A stretch of 9,509 nucleotides of DNA from an uncultured Rhodospirillaceae bacterium (GCA_900313185.1 OMQI01000130.1:1-9509); one strand, 5' to 3'. Shown: positions 1 through 4,929, counted from the first letter of the stretch. The notes: a model not told the origin generated them from the sequence alone. A program made the numbers and translations.

Positions 1-593
1 GATTCAATAATTTTGCGAATAGATTTATTGTAGGTTTCCGTGTTCAGGTGACATTCTTTTGATTGCAGATATTGTAAACATATATTGGGATATTTTCCCA
101 TTATAGTGGCGATTGCCCATGCAATTCCCATCTGTGCATAATATTTGTCGGCATTTAATCTGTCCAATATCTTGATAACTTTGGCAATATATTCATCGGT
201 CAAATAGTGCGATAATAACATCACAGAAACAATTCGACTTTCAAATTCTTTATCAGTATTTTGATACTGCATTAAATATTGCCAAACCGTATCGGGATAT
301 TTTCTGGCTATTTTGAAACTTTGGCACAAGGAATCATTTACCGCCCAATCATCAACATAAGGCACCAAATAATTAAAATATTTGAGCAGGGCAGATATGT
401 CGTCTTTGGCATATCCGAGTACAAAGGCATATAAAAGCCTCAATTCAAAAGTTGCAAAGTTCTTGTTATCCAAAAACTCTTTATAATTCTCTTTAGCAAT
501 ATGCTTGGCAAATTTTTTCAGTTCCGGTATGGAAATACCGAAACTTGTCGTTTTAATGTTTTGTATTTCACTTTTAATTCGGTCAATTTGCAT
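1..593 (-). CDS. DNA alkylation repair protein, AlkD-like (3' end outside window)
   Basis: The reverse strand from ATG 593 is open for 197 codons to the window edge. The translation matches the AlkD / DNA_alkylation_repair family, HEAT-like-repeat DNA glycosylases that excise N3- and N7-alkylated purines. Seen: an N-terminal segment 'GISIPELKKFAK' (residues 19-30) like the family's 'G(V)xxPxLRxxAK'; W83 and D87 in 'DDWAVNDSLC', with the W-x3-D spacing of the catalytic Trp/Asp pair described for Bacillus AlkD; R120 before 'IVSVMLLSHYL'; and W159 in 'YYAQMGIAWA'. These fit the known aromatic/Asp/Arg cleft, so the enzyme looks intact as far as visible. Family members are about 220-235 residues, so roughly 25-35 C-terminal residues lie outside the window. 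The start lies 5 nt after the stop of the upstream 97-aa gene, so the two are probably translated from one mRNA. The family call is fairly sure; substrate range is not known. Confidence 0.85.
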   Translation of the reverse strand, partial: MQIDRIKSEIQNIKTTSFGISIPELKKFAKHIAKENYKEFLDNKNFATFELRLLYAFVLGYAKDDISALLKYFNYLVPYVDDWAVNDSLCQSFKIARKYPDTVWQYLMQYQNTDKEFESRIVSVMLLSHYLTDEYIAKVIKILDRLNADKYYAQMGIAWAIATIMGKYPNICLQYLQSKECHLNTETYNKSIRKIIE

Positions 594-598
594 AAGTT

Positions 599-892
599 TT
601 AGCGCTCGTTACCATATTTGCTGAAACGTTGAGAAAACTCACTTGCTCTATTGTATGTAGCAAGAAATTCTTTCCGATTATTATCGTTCAAAATTACACC
701 ATTATGGCTGATAAGAACATCTTTGCCGGAAAACAACACATTAGTGCCGTCTTCAAACGAAATTCTATCCGTGCCGTTCGATTTATGCTCAAATAGCGTT
801 TTAATGGTTTTACCGTTTTCACCCTTAAACTTAAATTCTTTTATTCGGCCGGTAGAATCAAGCAAGAGCCTGTGACGATTATCTATCAACAT
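599..892 (-). CDS. Hypothetical protein, 97 aa, upstream of the alkD-like gene
   Basis: I do not recognise this protein. It is 97 residues, soluble, without signal peptide or membrane segment. Its sequence alternates charged and hydrophobic residues in short stretches ('GRIKEFKFKGENGKTIKTLF', then 'RISFEDGTNVLFSGKDVLIS'), which suggests a small beta-sheet domain, followed by a helical C-terminus. ATG 892 is preceded by GGGAG at 5 nt, which supports this start. An in-frame TGA and TAA lie upstream, so it cannot be extended directly. It ends 5 nt before the alkD-like start, implying co-transcription from the promoter at 1019-1047. The 24-codon ORF at 928-1002 is read in the neighbouring frame and would join it after a -1 shift, so the gene may be the remainder of a slightly longer ancestral protein. 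A role in DNA repair is only guilt by association. Confidence 0.6.
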   Translation of the reverse strand: MLIDNRHRLLLDSTGRIKEFKFKGENGKTIKTLFEHKSNGTDRISFEDGTNVLFSGKDVLISHNGVILNDNNRKEFLATYNRASEFSQRFSKYGNER

Positions 893-927
893 ATTATCTC
901 CCTCACGGAAAGATGGCGAATTTTTTC

Positions 928-1002
928 CTAATATATCGACATCAACTCATCGATTTTATCGGAAGAAATAGAACTGTATCTGTTTTTTGTGTATCCTGAC
1001 AT
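928..1002 (-). CDS. Possible 24-codon leader ORF, first in the alkD-like operon
   Basis: ATG 1002 has a well-placed AGAGG ribosome site (about 1007-1011 on the reverse strand) and lies about 10 nt after the predicted transcription start of the promoter at 1019-1047. It reads MSGYTKNRYSSISSDKIDEL... and stops at TAG 928-930. Continuing after a -1 shift gives a plausible protein sequence ('GKNSPSFREGDN') that runs into the 97-aa ORF at 892. It may be a leader peptide, or the front part of a frameshifted gene. Nothing in it identifies a function. Confidence 0.35.
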   Translation of the reverse strand: MSGYTKNRYSSISSDKIDELMSIY

Positions 1003-1018
1003 ACTTACCTCTTGTCAC

Positions 1019-1047
1019 TTCATACAGGAGTTGTCGCATTTTGTCAA
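1019..1047 (-). promoter_or_regulatory. Sigma70-type promoter for the alkD-like operon
   Basis: On the reverse strand TTGACA (1042-1047) is followed by a 17-bp spacer and TATGAA (1019-1024). The -35 is perfect and the spacing ideal. The predicted start is near 1012, giving a very short leader before the AGAGG site and the ATG at 1002. It would drive the small ORF, the 97-aa gene and the alkD-like gene. Confidence 0.75.
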
Positions 1048-1164
1048 GATATTTGTCCTCAAATTTTTTTCTTGATGAATGGCAAATTTACCCCATAATA
1101 AAATATGCAGAGGTACCTCATCAGTAAAATCTTGTATCAAAATCGCAAAACTAAGGAAATTTTG

Positions 1165-1176
1165 TAAAATATTTTA
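1165..1176. repeat. 12-bp perfect palindrome TAAAATATTTTA
   Basis: TAAAATATTTTA reads the same on both strands. It lies between the leftward alkD-like promoter and the rightward small-ORF region, where an operator could act on either. AT-only palindromes also arise by chance in such DNA. Confidence 0.35.
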
Positions 1177-1230
1177 AAATAGGTGTGTTTTTACGACACA
1201 TTTTGGCGTATTAACGATTAATAATAAACA

Positions 1231-1245
1231 TGTACAATGAGTACA
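1231..1245. repeat. Inverted repeat TGTAC-N5-GTACA upstream of a TATAAT box
   Basis: TGTAC (1231-1235) and GTACA (1241-1245) are perfect inverted half-sites separated by AATGA. A consensus -10 hexamer TATAAT lies at 1268-1273 with no good -35 at the expected place (about 1244-1250). The dyad sits next to where the -35 should be, as expected for an activator site or a repressor operator. A second small dyad, TGTGT-N7-ACACA, lies about 45 bp further upstream. Confidence 0.35.
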
Positions 1246-1267
1246 AAACGATTATCTACTTAAAATA

Positions 1268-1273
1268 TATAAT
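1268..1273 (+). promoter_or_regulatory. Probable -10 box (TATAAT) for the small-ORF transcript
   Basis: A perfect TATAAT lies 15 bp before the ATG at 1289. The -35 region is poor, so transcription probably needs an activator if the promoter is real. The dyad at 1231-1245 is a candidate binding site. Confidence 0.4.
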
Positions 1274-1288
1274 CTAAGAAGAAAAGAT

Positions 1289-1363
1289 ATGATCAAATCA
1301 GAATTTATTAAGCGTATTGTTATACGTCAAAGAATAAAAAACAGTAAAATTAAAAAGAAATAA
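1289..1363 (+). CDS. Possible 24-aa basic peptide ORF
   Basis: ATG 1289 opens a 24-codon frame rich in Lys and Arg (MIKSEFIKRIVIRQRIKNSK...) that ends at TAA 1361-1363. Only a weak purine-rich stretch (AGAAGAAAAG) precedes it. The stop directly abuts the AGGAGG site of the next ORF, so translation of the two could be coupled. It may be a leader peptide, or a chance ORF in AT-rich DNA. No family recognised. Confidence 0.25.
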   Translation: MIKSEFIKRIVIRQRIKNSKIKKK

Positions 1364-1374
1364 AGGAGGCTGAA

Positions 1375-1506
1375 ATGTGGTACGTAGAATTAAACGATAA
1401 AATTATTCCCATTCCTTATCAATATTATCACGATTGTTTGGAAGAGTGTATTAGATTAAGTGAGGAAATGTGTGCTGTTCGTACACGTCCGGTTTGGGTT
1501 GACTAA
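1375..1506 (+). CDS. Small protein, 43 aa, unknown function
   Basis: ATG 1375 follows a perfect AGGAGG (1364-1369) at 5 nt, the strongest ribosome site in the left half of the window, and the frame ends at TAA 1504-1506. The peptide (MWYVELNDKIIPIPYQYYHD...) looks like a compact fold: a first strand 'WYVELNDKIIPIP', an amphipathic helix around residues 16-32 with two Cys (C21, C25), and a last strand 'VRTRPVWV'. No signal peptide or membrane helix. It lies 8 bp before the promoter of the SAM riboswitch, so it is a separate unit upstream of that cassette. I do not recognise the family. The strong start site and sensible composition argue that it is translated. Confidence 0.55.
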   Translation: MWYVELNDKIIPIPYQYYHDCLEECIRLSEEMCAVRTRPVWVD

Positions 1507-1513
1507 CATATTC

Positions 1514-1542
1514 TTGTATTTTGTAAAAATATGTAATATATA
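1514..1542 (+). promoter_or_regulatory. Sigma70-type promoter of the SAM-riboswitch transcript
   Basis: TTGTAT (1514-1519), a 17-bp spacer and TATATA (1537-1542). The predicted start is about 1549-1550, exactly where the 5' strand of aptamer helix P1 begins. That agreement supports both the promoter and the riboswitch call. Confidence 0.65.
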
Positions 1543-1549
1543 TACCATT

Positions 1550-1636
1550 AACCTATAAAGAGTGTGCGAGGGACAAGCCCGATGACCACACAGCAACCGA
1601 CAGAAATGCACGGTGCTAAAGCTTGGATGATAGGTG
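1550..1636 (+). promoter_or_regulatory. SAM-I-clan riboswitch aptamer (S-box-like, no P4; SAM-I/IV-type variant)
   Basis: The conserved core blocks of the SAM-I clan appear in order: GAGGGA (1568-1573), GCCCGATGA (1577-1585), CAGCAACC (1591-1598) and GGTGCTAA (1612-1619). The expected helices can be drawn. P1 is ACCUAU 1551-1556 with AUAGGU 1630-1635. P2 is GUGUG 1562-1566 with CACAC 1587-1591, then a kink-turn-like internal loop (CGA/GAUGAC) and GGG/CCC. P3 is ACCG 1596-1599 with CGGU 1611-1614, capped by CA-GAAA-UG. The P2 loop CAAGC (1574-1578) can pair with GCUUG (1621-1625), the expected pseudoknot. No P4 hairpin separates that strand from P1, unlike canonical SAM-I; this points to the SAM-I/IV variant group, though the subclass is uncertain. 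Ligand (S-adenosylmethionine) is inferred from the family. Confidence 0.85.
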
Positions 1637-1651
1637 AAATATAAGCCTATC
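1629..1651 (+). promoter_or_regulatory. Antiterminator helix of the SAM riboswitch
   Basis: GATAGG (1629-1634) pairs perfectly with CCTATC (1646-1651). The left strand contains the 3' side of aptamer P1 and the right strand is the 5' side of the terminator. When P1 forms with ligand, the left strand is occupied and the terminator can fold; without ligand this helix would prevent the terminator. That is classic SAM-OFF attenuation, inferred from base pairing. Confidence 0.7.
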
Positions 1652-1675
1652 GTTATCGATGGGTTTATTTTTTTT
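1643..1675 (+). terminator. Intrinsic terminator (riboswitch expression platform)
   Basis: AAGCCTATCG (1643-1652) pairs with CGATGGGTTT (1657-1666) around a TTAT loop, a 10-bp stem with two G-U pairs, followed by a run of eight T (1668-1675). It ends 42 bp before the first regulated start codon and competes with the antiterminator. Confidence 0.85.
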
Positions 1676-1717
1676 GCCCTCTTTATAGGTTTGATTTATT
1701 AAAAAGGAGAGCAAAAT

Positions 1718-2272
1718 ATGACACTTGAACAATATAACCAGATTTTACGTGATATACATAATCAAATAGAAGCATTGCAACAATCACGTTCGGCGTTGAT
1801 TGAACAAAATCAAAAGCATATCAAAAAGCAAATTGAAAAGCGACAGGAAGCTGAGCGCAAGTGGTTTGTAAAAAATTTTGATGTGTTTTGGAATAACCGC
1901 TATAAATTCGCTAAAAATACACCGAATGCCGATATAATTATTGATTTTTTTAATTTATATACAAGAGGCAATAAAGTCGGAAGAAAGTTCGTTGATTATA
2001 TAACAATCGGCGATTTAATTGCGCTTTGGGATTTAGGATACAAATATCAGGGATATCCGATTGTGGAATGTATAAATCTCACTTTTTCGCACAAATTAAC
2101 ATATATCAAAAATGGGGGAATGATTACGATTACAGGTCTTAGAGAAGAATCTCTGGGATTTTCGCCGCTTTTGTGCGGTATATTGGAATATTTGTGCGAG
2201 CATAAGACAGTTACCGACGATTTTGAAGAATACAAAACCATCAAAGAAATGAAGAACATTTTAGCAAACTAG
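1718..2272 (+). CDS. Hypothetical protein (184 aa), SAM-riboswitch-controlled; paralogue of the next gene
   Basis: The family is not recognised. ATG 1718 follows AAGGAGAG (1704-1711). Residues about 4-48 are a strongly charged, Gln/Lys/Glu-rich helix, probably coiled coil. A globular part follows from W49-F50 ('ERKWFVKNFDVFW'), with 'IIIDFFNLYTRG' at 73-84 and 'IGDLIALWDLGYKYQGYPIV' at 97-116, the most distinctive block. No signal peptide or membrane segment, so it should be cytoplasmic. The gene directly follows the SAM riboswitch terminator and should be expressed when SAM is low. The next gene, 11 nt downstream, has the same architecture: W49-F50 at the identical position, then DF..LY, DL..(W)D.G..Y.G.PI. 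A role in methionine or SAM supply, methylation or stress is only inferred from the switch; no enzyme motif for those roles is visible. Confidence 0.7.
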   Translation: MTLEQYNQILRDIHNQIEALQQSRSALIEQNQKHIKKQIEKRQEAERKWFVKNFDVFWNNRYKFAKNTPNADIIIDFFNLYTRGNKVGRKFVDYITIGDLIALWDLGYKYQGYPIVECINLTFSHKLTYIKNGGMITITGLREESLGFSPLLCGILEYLCEHKTVTDDFEEYKTIKEMKNILAN

Positions 2273-2283
2273 GGAGCAAAACA

Positions 2284-2868
2284 ATGAATATTAATGATTA
2301 TCGCAAACAATATCTTGAATTGGAACAAAAAGCGAAAAAGGCTCGACAAGAGTTTGAAACATTCAAAGTGGCCGAACATTGCGATTTTTATGAATTGTAT
2401 CGCAATGAACGGGAAGAACATTTAAACTGGTTTGCCGAGCATTTTGATTATATTGAAAAACACAAGGAATATATTAAAAAAAGTCCGATTTTAGGCAAAA
2501 TTGTCGTGGATTTTATGACTTTATATAAAGGAGGTGGTTTGGTTTCGGGTGCCGGTTTTTCTATAGCCGCAAGCGGATATAAAATATTTTTGAAAGATTT
2601 GTTTGATGTTTGGGATGACGGATTTTGTTATGAAGGTTTTCCGATTATTCATTGCGAATTTAGAATACATTGGGGGACGAGTTATGTCATTAAATATATC
2701 AAAAACAATAAAATAGAAACTGTCGAAAAGAAGTATGAAGGGCATCAGTGGTATGTGCCGGAAATCGGTGAAGAAGTATTCAATCTTTTGAAAAAATTTA
2801 ATATAAATAAGCAGTTTCCGGATATGTCAACATATCGAAATATTGACTTAATGATAAAAGGTTTGTAA
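2284..2868 (+). CDS. Hypothetical protein (194 aa), paralogue of the preceding gene
   Basis: Family not recognised. It lies 11 nt after the previous stop, with GGGAG (2272-2276) overlapping that stop, so the pair is probably one operon under the SAM riboswitch. Residues about 5-48 form a charged helix ('YLELEQKAKKARQEFETFK'). Then come 'LNWFAEHFDYIEKH' with W49-F50, 'KIVVDFMTLYKGGG' (72-85), and 'FLKDLFDVWDDGFCYEGFPI' (102-121), collinear with the first protein. It differs by a Gly/Ala-rich insertion at about 85-99 and by its C-terminal third, which has alternating Lys/hydrophobic strands ('YVIKYIKNNKIETVEKKYEG'). The first gene's W-D-L-G-Y-K-Y-Q-G-Y-P motif becomes W-D-D-G-F-C-Y-E-G-F-P. Cytoplasmic by sequence. 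Tandem duplication followed by divergence is the simplest explanation; the two might form a hetero-oligomer. Confidence 0.7.
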   Translation: MNINDYRKQYLELEQKAKKARQEFETFKVAEHCDFYELYRNEREEHLNWFAEHFDYIEKHKEYIKKSPILGKIVVDFMTLYKGGGLVSGAGFSIAASGYKIFLKDLFDVWDDGFCYEGFPIIHCEFRIHWGTSYVIKYIKNNKIETVEKKYEGHQWYVPEIGEEVFNLLKKFNINKQFPDMSTYRNIDLMIKGL

Positions 2869-2871
2869 ATT
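2843..2871 (+). promoter_or_regulatory. Possible promoter for the alpha/beta hydrolase gene
   Basis: TTGACT (2843-2848), a 17-bp spacer and TAAATT (2866-2871), overlapping the end of the preceding gene. The start would be near 2878, just before the AAGGAGG at 2887-2893. An alternative weak -10, TATAAC (2918-2923), lies closer to the ATG. Neither is decisive. Confidence 0.35.
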
Positions 2872-2943
2872 ACACTAGATAGTAAAAAGGAGGATTAAAT
2901 CTTGCTAGGTGCAATTATATAACTCTACCGGCAACGTAAAAAA

Positions 2944-3549
2944 ATGAAAAAATGTTTGGTTTACATACACGGAAAGGGCGGAAGTGTTGATGAAGCAGAA
3001 CACTATAAGCCTCTGTTTGCCGGATATAAGGTCATAGGGTTTGATTATCAGGCACAGACGCCGTGGGAAGCTAAATCAGAATTTGCCACTTTTTTTAGCA
3101 ATCTCAGCGCTGAATATGAGGAGATCGTGCTTATGGCCAACAGTATCGGTGCATTTTTCGCTATGCATTCATTGCAAAATATACCGATTACCGAGGCATA
3201 TTTTATCTCGCCGATTGCAGATATGGAAAATTTGATTAAAAATATGATGCTCTGGGCAAATGTTACCGAAGTTGAATTGCAGCAAAAAGGAATAATTTCA
3301 ACCGAGTTCGGCGAAACGTTGTCTTGGGAATATTTAAGTTGGGTTCGCACGCACCCGATTGAATGGAATAAACCGACACACGTTCTCTATGGCAGCAATG
3401 ATAACTTACAATCGCTAAAGGATATTAAAAACTTTGCTGCCAAAATCGGTGCCGATGTAACGATAATGCCGAGCGGTGAACACTGGTTCCATACCAAAGA
3501 ACAGATGCACTTTTTAGATAATTGGATTACCAGAATAAAGACATCATAA
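2944..3549 (+). CDS. Small cytoplasmic alpha/beta hydrolase (201 aa)
   Basis: This has the layout of a compact alpha/beta hydrolase: a first strand with the oxyanion-type 'VYIHGKGG' (6-13), the nucleophile elbow 'LMANSIGAFFAM' with Ser67 (63-74), an acid 'LYGSNDN' with Asp153, and a terminal 'SGEHWFH' with His180 (or His183). The usual G-x-S-x-G is A-N-S-I-G here. At 201 residues it is a single-domain member without a large lid; Trp and Met residues at 100-140 may form a short cap. No signal peptide. Substrate cannot be told; esterase, thioesterase or peptidase-like activity are all possible. ATG 2944 has no clear ribosome site. A strong AAGGAGG at 2887-2893 instead precedes an in-frame TTG (2902) that stops at TAA 2920. 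It runs convergently with the cupin gene, whose stop lies 8 bp away, with no terminator hairpin between them. Confidence 0.8.
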   Translation: MKKCLVYIHGKGGSVDEAEHYKPLFAGYKVIGFDYQAQTPWEAKSEFATFFSNLSAEYEEIVLMANSIGAFFAMHSLQNIPITEAYFISPIADMENLIKNMMLWANVTEVELQQKGIISTEFGETLSWEYLSWVRTHPIEWNKPTHVLYGSNDNLQSLKDIKNFAAKIGADVTIMPSGEHWFHTKEQMHFLDNWITRIKTS

Positions 3550-3557
3550 CAAGACTA

Positions 3558-3962
3558 TTATTTGGTTTCTGTGAATGTGTCACCTTTGTTACCTACATAA
3601 ACTACCACGATTTCCGCATCTTCATTACCGGTGCTTTCGCCATAGTGCCAAGTGTCAATAACCTCAATAATCGGGTCGCCGGCTTTTAAGACTAAAACAT
3701 CACCGGTTTCGGTATGAACAGTCAGTTCTCCCTTGGTCAAATAGCCGACATTCAAAATAGGGTGTTGATGTAACGGTAATTTTTCTCCCTGAGGAATTTG
3801 AATACTAACAACGGTTACCTCCGGCTCTGTCAAATTCATTTGTTTAATAGGGGTATTGTTCCAAGAATTTTGTGATTTTTGCAAAATTTCCGAAGTTGCG
3901 GCCGAAGCATTGAATGCAAAGCAACAAACAATGAGAGCGATTAAATATTTATACATTTTCAT
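3558..3962 (-). CDS. Exported cupin-domain protein (134 aa)
   Basis: Residues 1-21 are a Sec signal peptide (short basic N-terminus, 'YLIALIVCCFAF' core, 'NASA' cleavage region), so the product is probably periplasmic. The rest is a single cupin barrel. Motif 1 is 'LPLHQHPILNVGYLTKGEL' with His65 and His67; motif 2 is 'LKAGDPIIEVIDTWHYG' with His106. These three His could bind a metal, but the usual Glu of motif 1 is not at its normal place, so binding may be altered. Function is unknown; cupins of this size include small-molecule sensors, isomerases and dioxygenase-like proteins. Start choice: an AAAGGAA site ends 1-2 nt before ATG 3962 but sits 7 nt before the in-frame ATG 3956 (third residue), so initiation at 3956 is more likely; the mature protein is the same. 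A weak promoter (TTTACT-17-TATTCT) can be drawn upstream. Confidence 0.8.
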   Translation of the reverse strand: MKMYKYLIALIVCCFAFNASAATSEILQKSQNSWNNTPIKQMNLTEPEVTVVSIQIPQGEKLPLHQHPILNVGYLTKGELTVHTETGDVLVLKAGDPIIEVIDTWHYGESTGNEDAEIVVVYVGNKGDTFTETK

Positions 3963-4062
3963 TTCCTTTATAGAGTGTTTTATCTAACGAAGAATAGGGT
4001 ATTTCTGCTAAAAAGTAAAACAGAAAATAGAATAAACCACAGTAAATAATTGATATATTTTT

Positions 4063-4094
4063 TATACTGGACATCTCAAATCGTTTGTTATACC
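4063..4094 (+). promoter_or_regulatory. Probable promoter region of the MmcQ/YjbR gene
   Basis: Two candidate -10 boxes are visible: TATACT (4063-4068) and an extended type, TG-T-TATACC (4086-4094). The second has TGGACA (4068-4073) at a short 15-bp spacing. Neither is ideal. An 8-bp palindrome, TACCGGTA (4096-4103), lies next to the second and could be an operator. Confidence 0.35.
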
Positions 4095-4122
4095 TTACCG
4101 GTAGATTTCAGGCTGGTGTAAA

Positions 4123-4818
4123 ATGACCATAGAGCAGAAAATATTTGAGCGGGCAAAGATAGATTTCAATAAACTCGAAACGTTTGGTTTTATAAAATCA
4201 GATAATGTATGGGTTTACACTAAAGTCTTTATAAATGGTGATTTTAAGGCAATTGTGCAAATAGATGTAGCAGGTAATGTGTCGGGCGATGTTTATGATT
4301 TAGACAGCGAAGAAATTTATATTCCGCTCAGAGTAGAAAGTATGGCGGCAGGGTTTGCCGGAGAGGTTCGCAGTGAATATGAAAATATTTTGGAAGATAT
4401 AAAAGCGCATTGTTGCCATATTAACTATTTTATTCATCCGCAGGCCAATCGTATGGCTGCGAAAATTTACGAAAAATACGGAGATGAGCCGATATTTCCG
4501 TGGGACGATTTTTCCGGTGGGGTGTTCAAAAATCCGACTAACGGAAAATGGTATGCGATTGTTATGAATATAGATGGGAAAAAAGTGGATAGTAAATTGG
4601 GCGGTAAGCTTGAAGTGGTAAATATTAAATTGGCTCCCGCAGAGATTCAAGAATTGCAGCATGAAGAGGGGTTTTATCCAGCTTATCATATGAATAAAAA
4701 AAATTGGATAACCATTGTTTTAAATGATACCGTAAGTGATGAATTGTTGTTTGCTTTACTTGAAGAAAGCTACGCATTTACATTGAAAAAACATACCCAA
4801 AACAAAAAAAGCATTTGA
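4123..4818 (+). CDS. MmcQ/YjbR family protein with N-terminal extension (231 aa)
   Basis: The C-terminal half (about residues 105-225) matches the MmcQ/YjbR (CyaY-like fold, proposed DNA-binding) family: 'YGDEPIFPWDDFSGGVFKNP' (119-138), 'GKWYAIVMNIDGKKV' (141-155), 'LEVVNIKLAPAEIQEL' (163-178), 'GFYPAYHMNKKNWITIVLND' (183-202) and 'LLEESYAFT' near the end. The first about 100 residues form a separate N-terminal domain ('GFIKSDNVWVYTKVFINGDF', then 'AIVQIDVAGNVSGDVYDLDS') absent from the short E. coli YjbR (about 118 aa) but, as I recall, present in longer family members. No signal peptide. The biochemical role of the family is not established. ATG 4123 has only a weak AGGCTGG-like site upstream. 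The gene stands alone, with a clear intrinsic terminator 17 bp after its stop. Confidence 0.85.
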   Translation: MTIEQKIFERAKIDFNKLETFGFIKSDNVWVYTKVFINGDFKAIVQIDVAGNVSGDVYDLDSEEIYIPLRVESMAAGFAGEVRSEYENILEDIKAHCCHINYFIHPQANRMAAKIYEKYGDEPIFPWDDFSGGVFKNPTNGKWYAIVMNIDGKKVDSKLGGKLEVVNIKLAPAEIQELQHEEGFYPAYHMNKKNWITIVLNDTVSDELLFALLEESYAFTLKKHTQNKKSI

Positions 4819-4834
4819 ATCAATAATATACATC

Positions 4835-4868
4835 AAACCGCTGTTAATGTCAGCATGGCGGTTTTTTT
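4835..4868 (+). terminator. Intrinsic terminator after the MmcQ/YjbR gene
   Basis: AAACCGC (4835-4841) pairs with GCGGTTT (4858-4864); an inner GCTG/CAGC pairing is an alternative. The stem runs into seven T (4862-4868). It separates this gene from the trhA promoter, whose -35 starts 2 bp further on. Confidence 0.8.
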
Positions 4869-4869
4869 G

Positions 4870-4898
4870 TTGTATTTTAAAATTTCGCACTGTAGAAT
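4870..4898 (+). promoter_or_regulatory. Sigma70-type promoter of the trhA gene
   Basis: TTGTAT (4870-4875), a 17-bp spacer and TAGAAT (4893-4898). The predicted start is near 4905, giving a leader of about 25 nt with GGAG at 4918-4921 before ATG 4930. Confidence 0.65.
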
Positions 4899-4929
4899 AA
4901 TGCTAAATAAATTCTATGGAGTATGACCA

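Larger units (their letters stand above)
1550..1691. repeat. 13-bp perfect inverted repeat flanking the whole riboswitch
   Basis: AACCTATAAAGAG (1550-1562) and CTCTTTATAGGTT (1679-1691) are exact reverse complements. The left arm is the very 5' end of the predicted RNA and includes the P1 5' strand. The right arm lies just after the terminator U-run and 13 nt before the AAGGAGAG ribosome site. In a read-through RNA the arms could pair and exclude P1. Confidence 0.8.

Noticed and set aside
1550..1691. 13-bp inverted repeat as the ends of a small mobile element
   Set aside because: The interval is fully explained by promoter-proximal RNA, aptamer and terminator. No flanking target duplication is apparent, and the left arm doubles as the P1 strand.
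4300..4689. Reverse-strand frame of 129 codons
   Set aside because: It is antisense to the well-matched MmcQ/YjbR coding region; no start site or recognisable domain.
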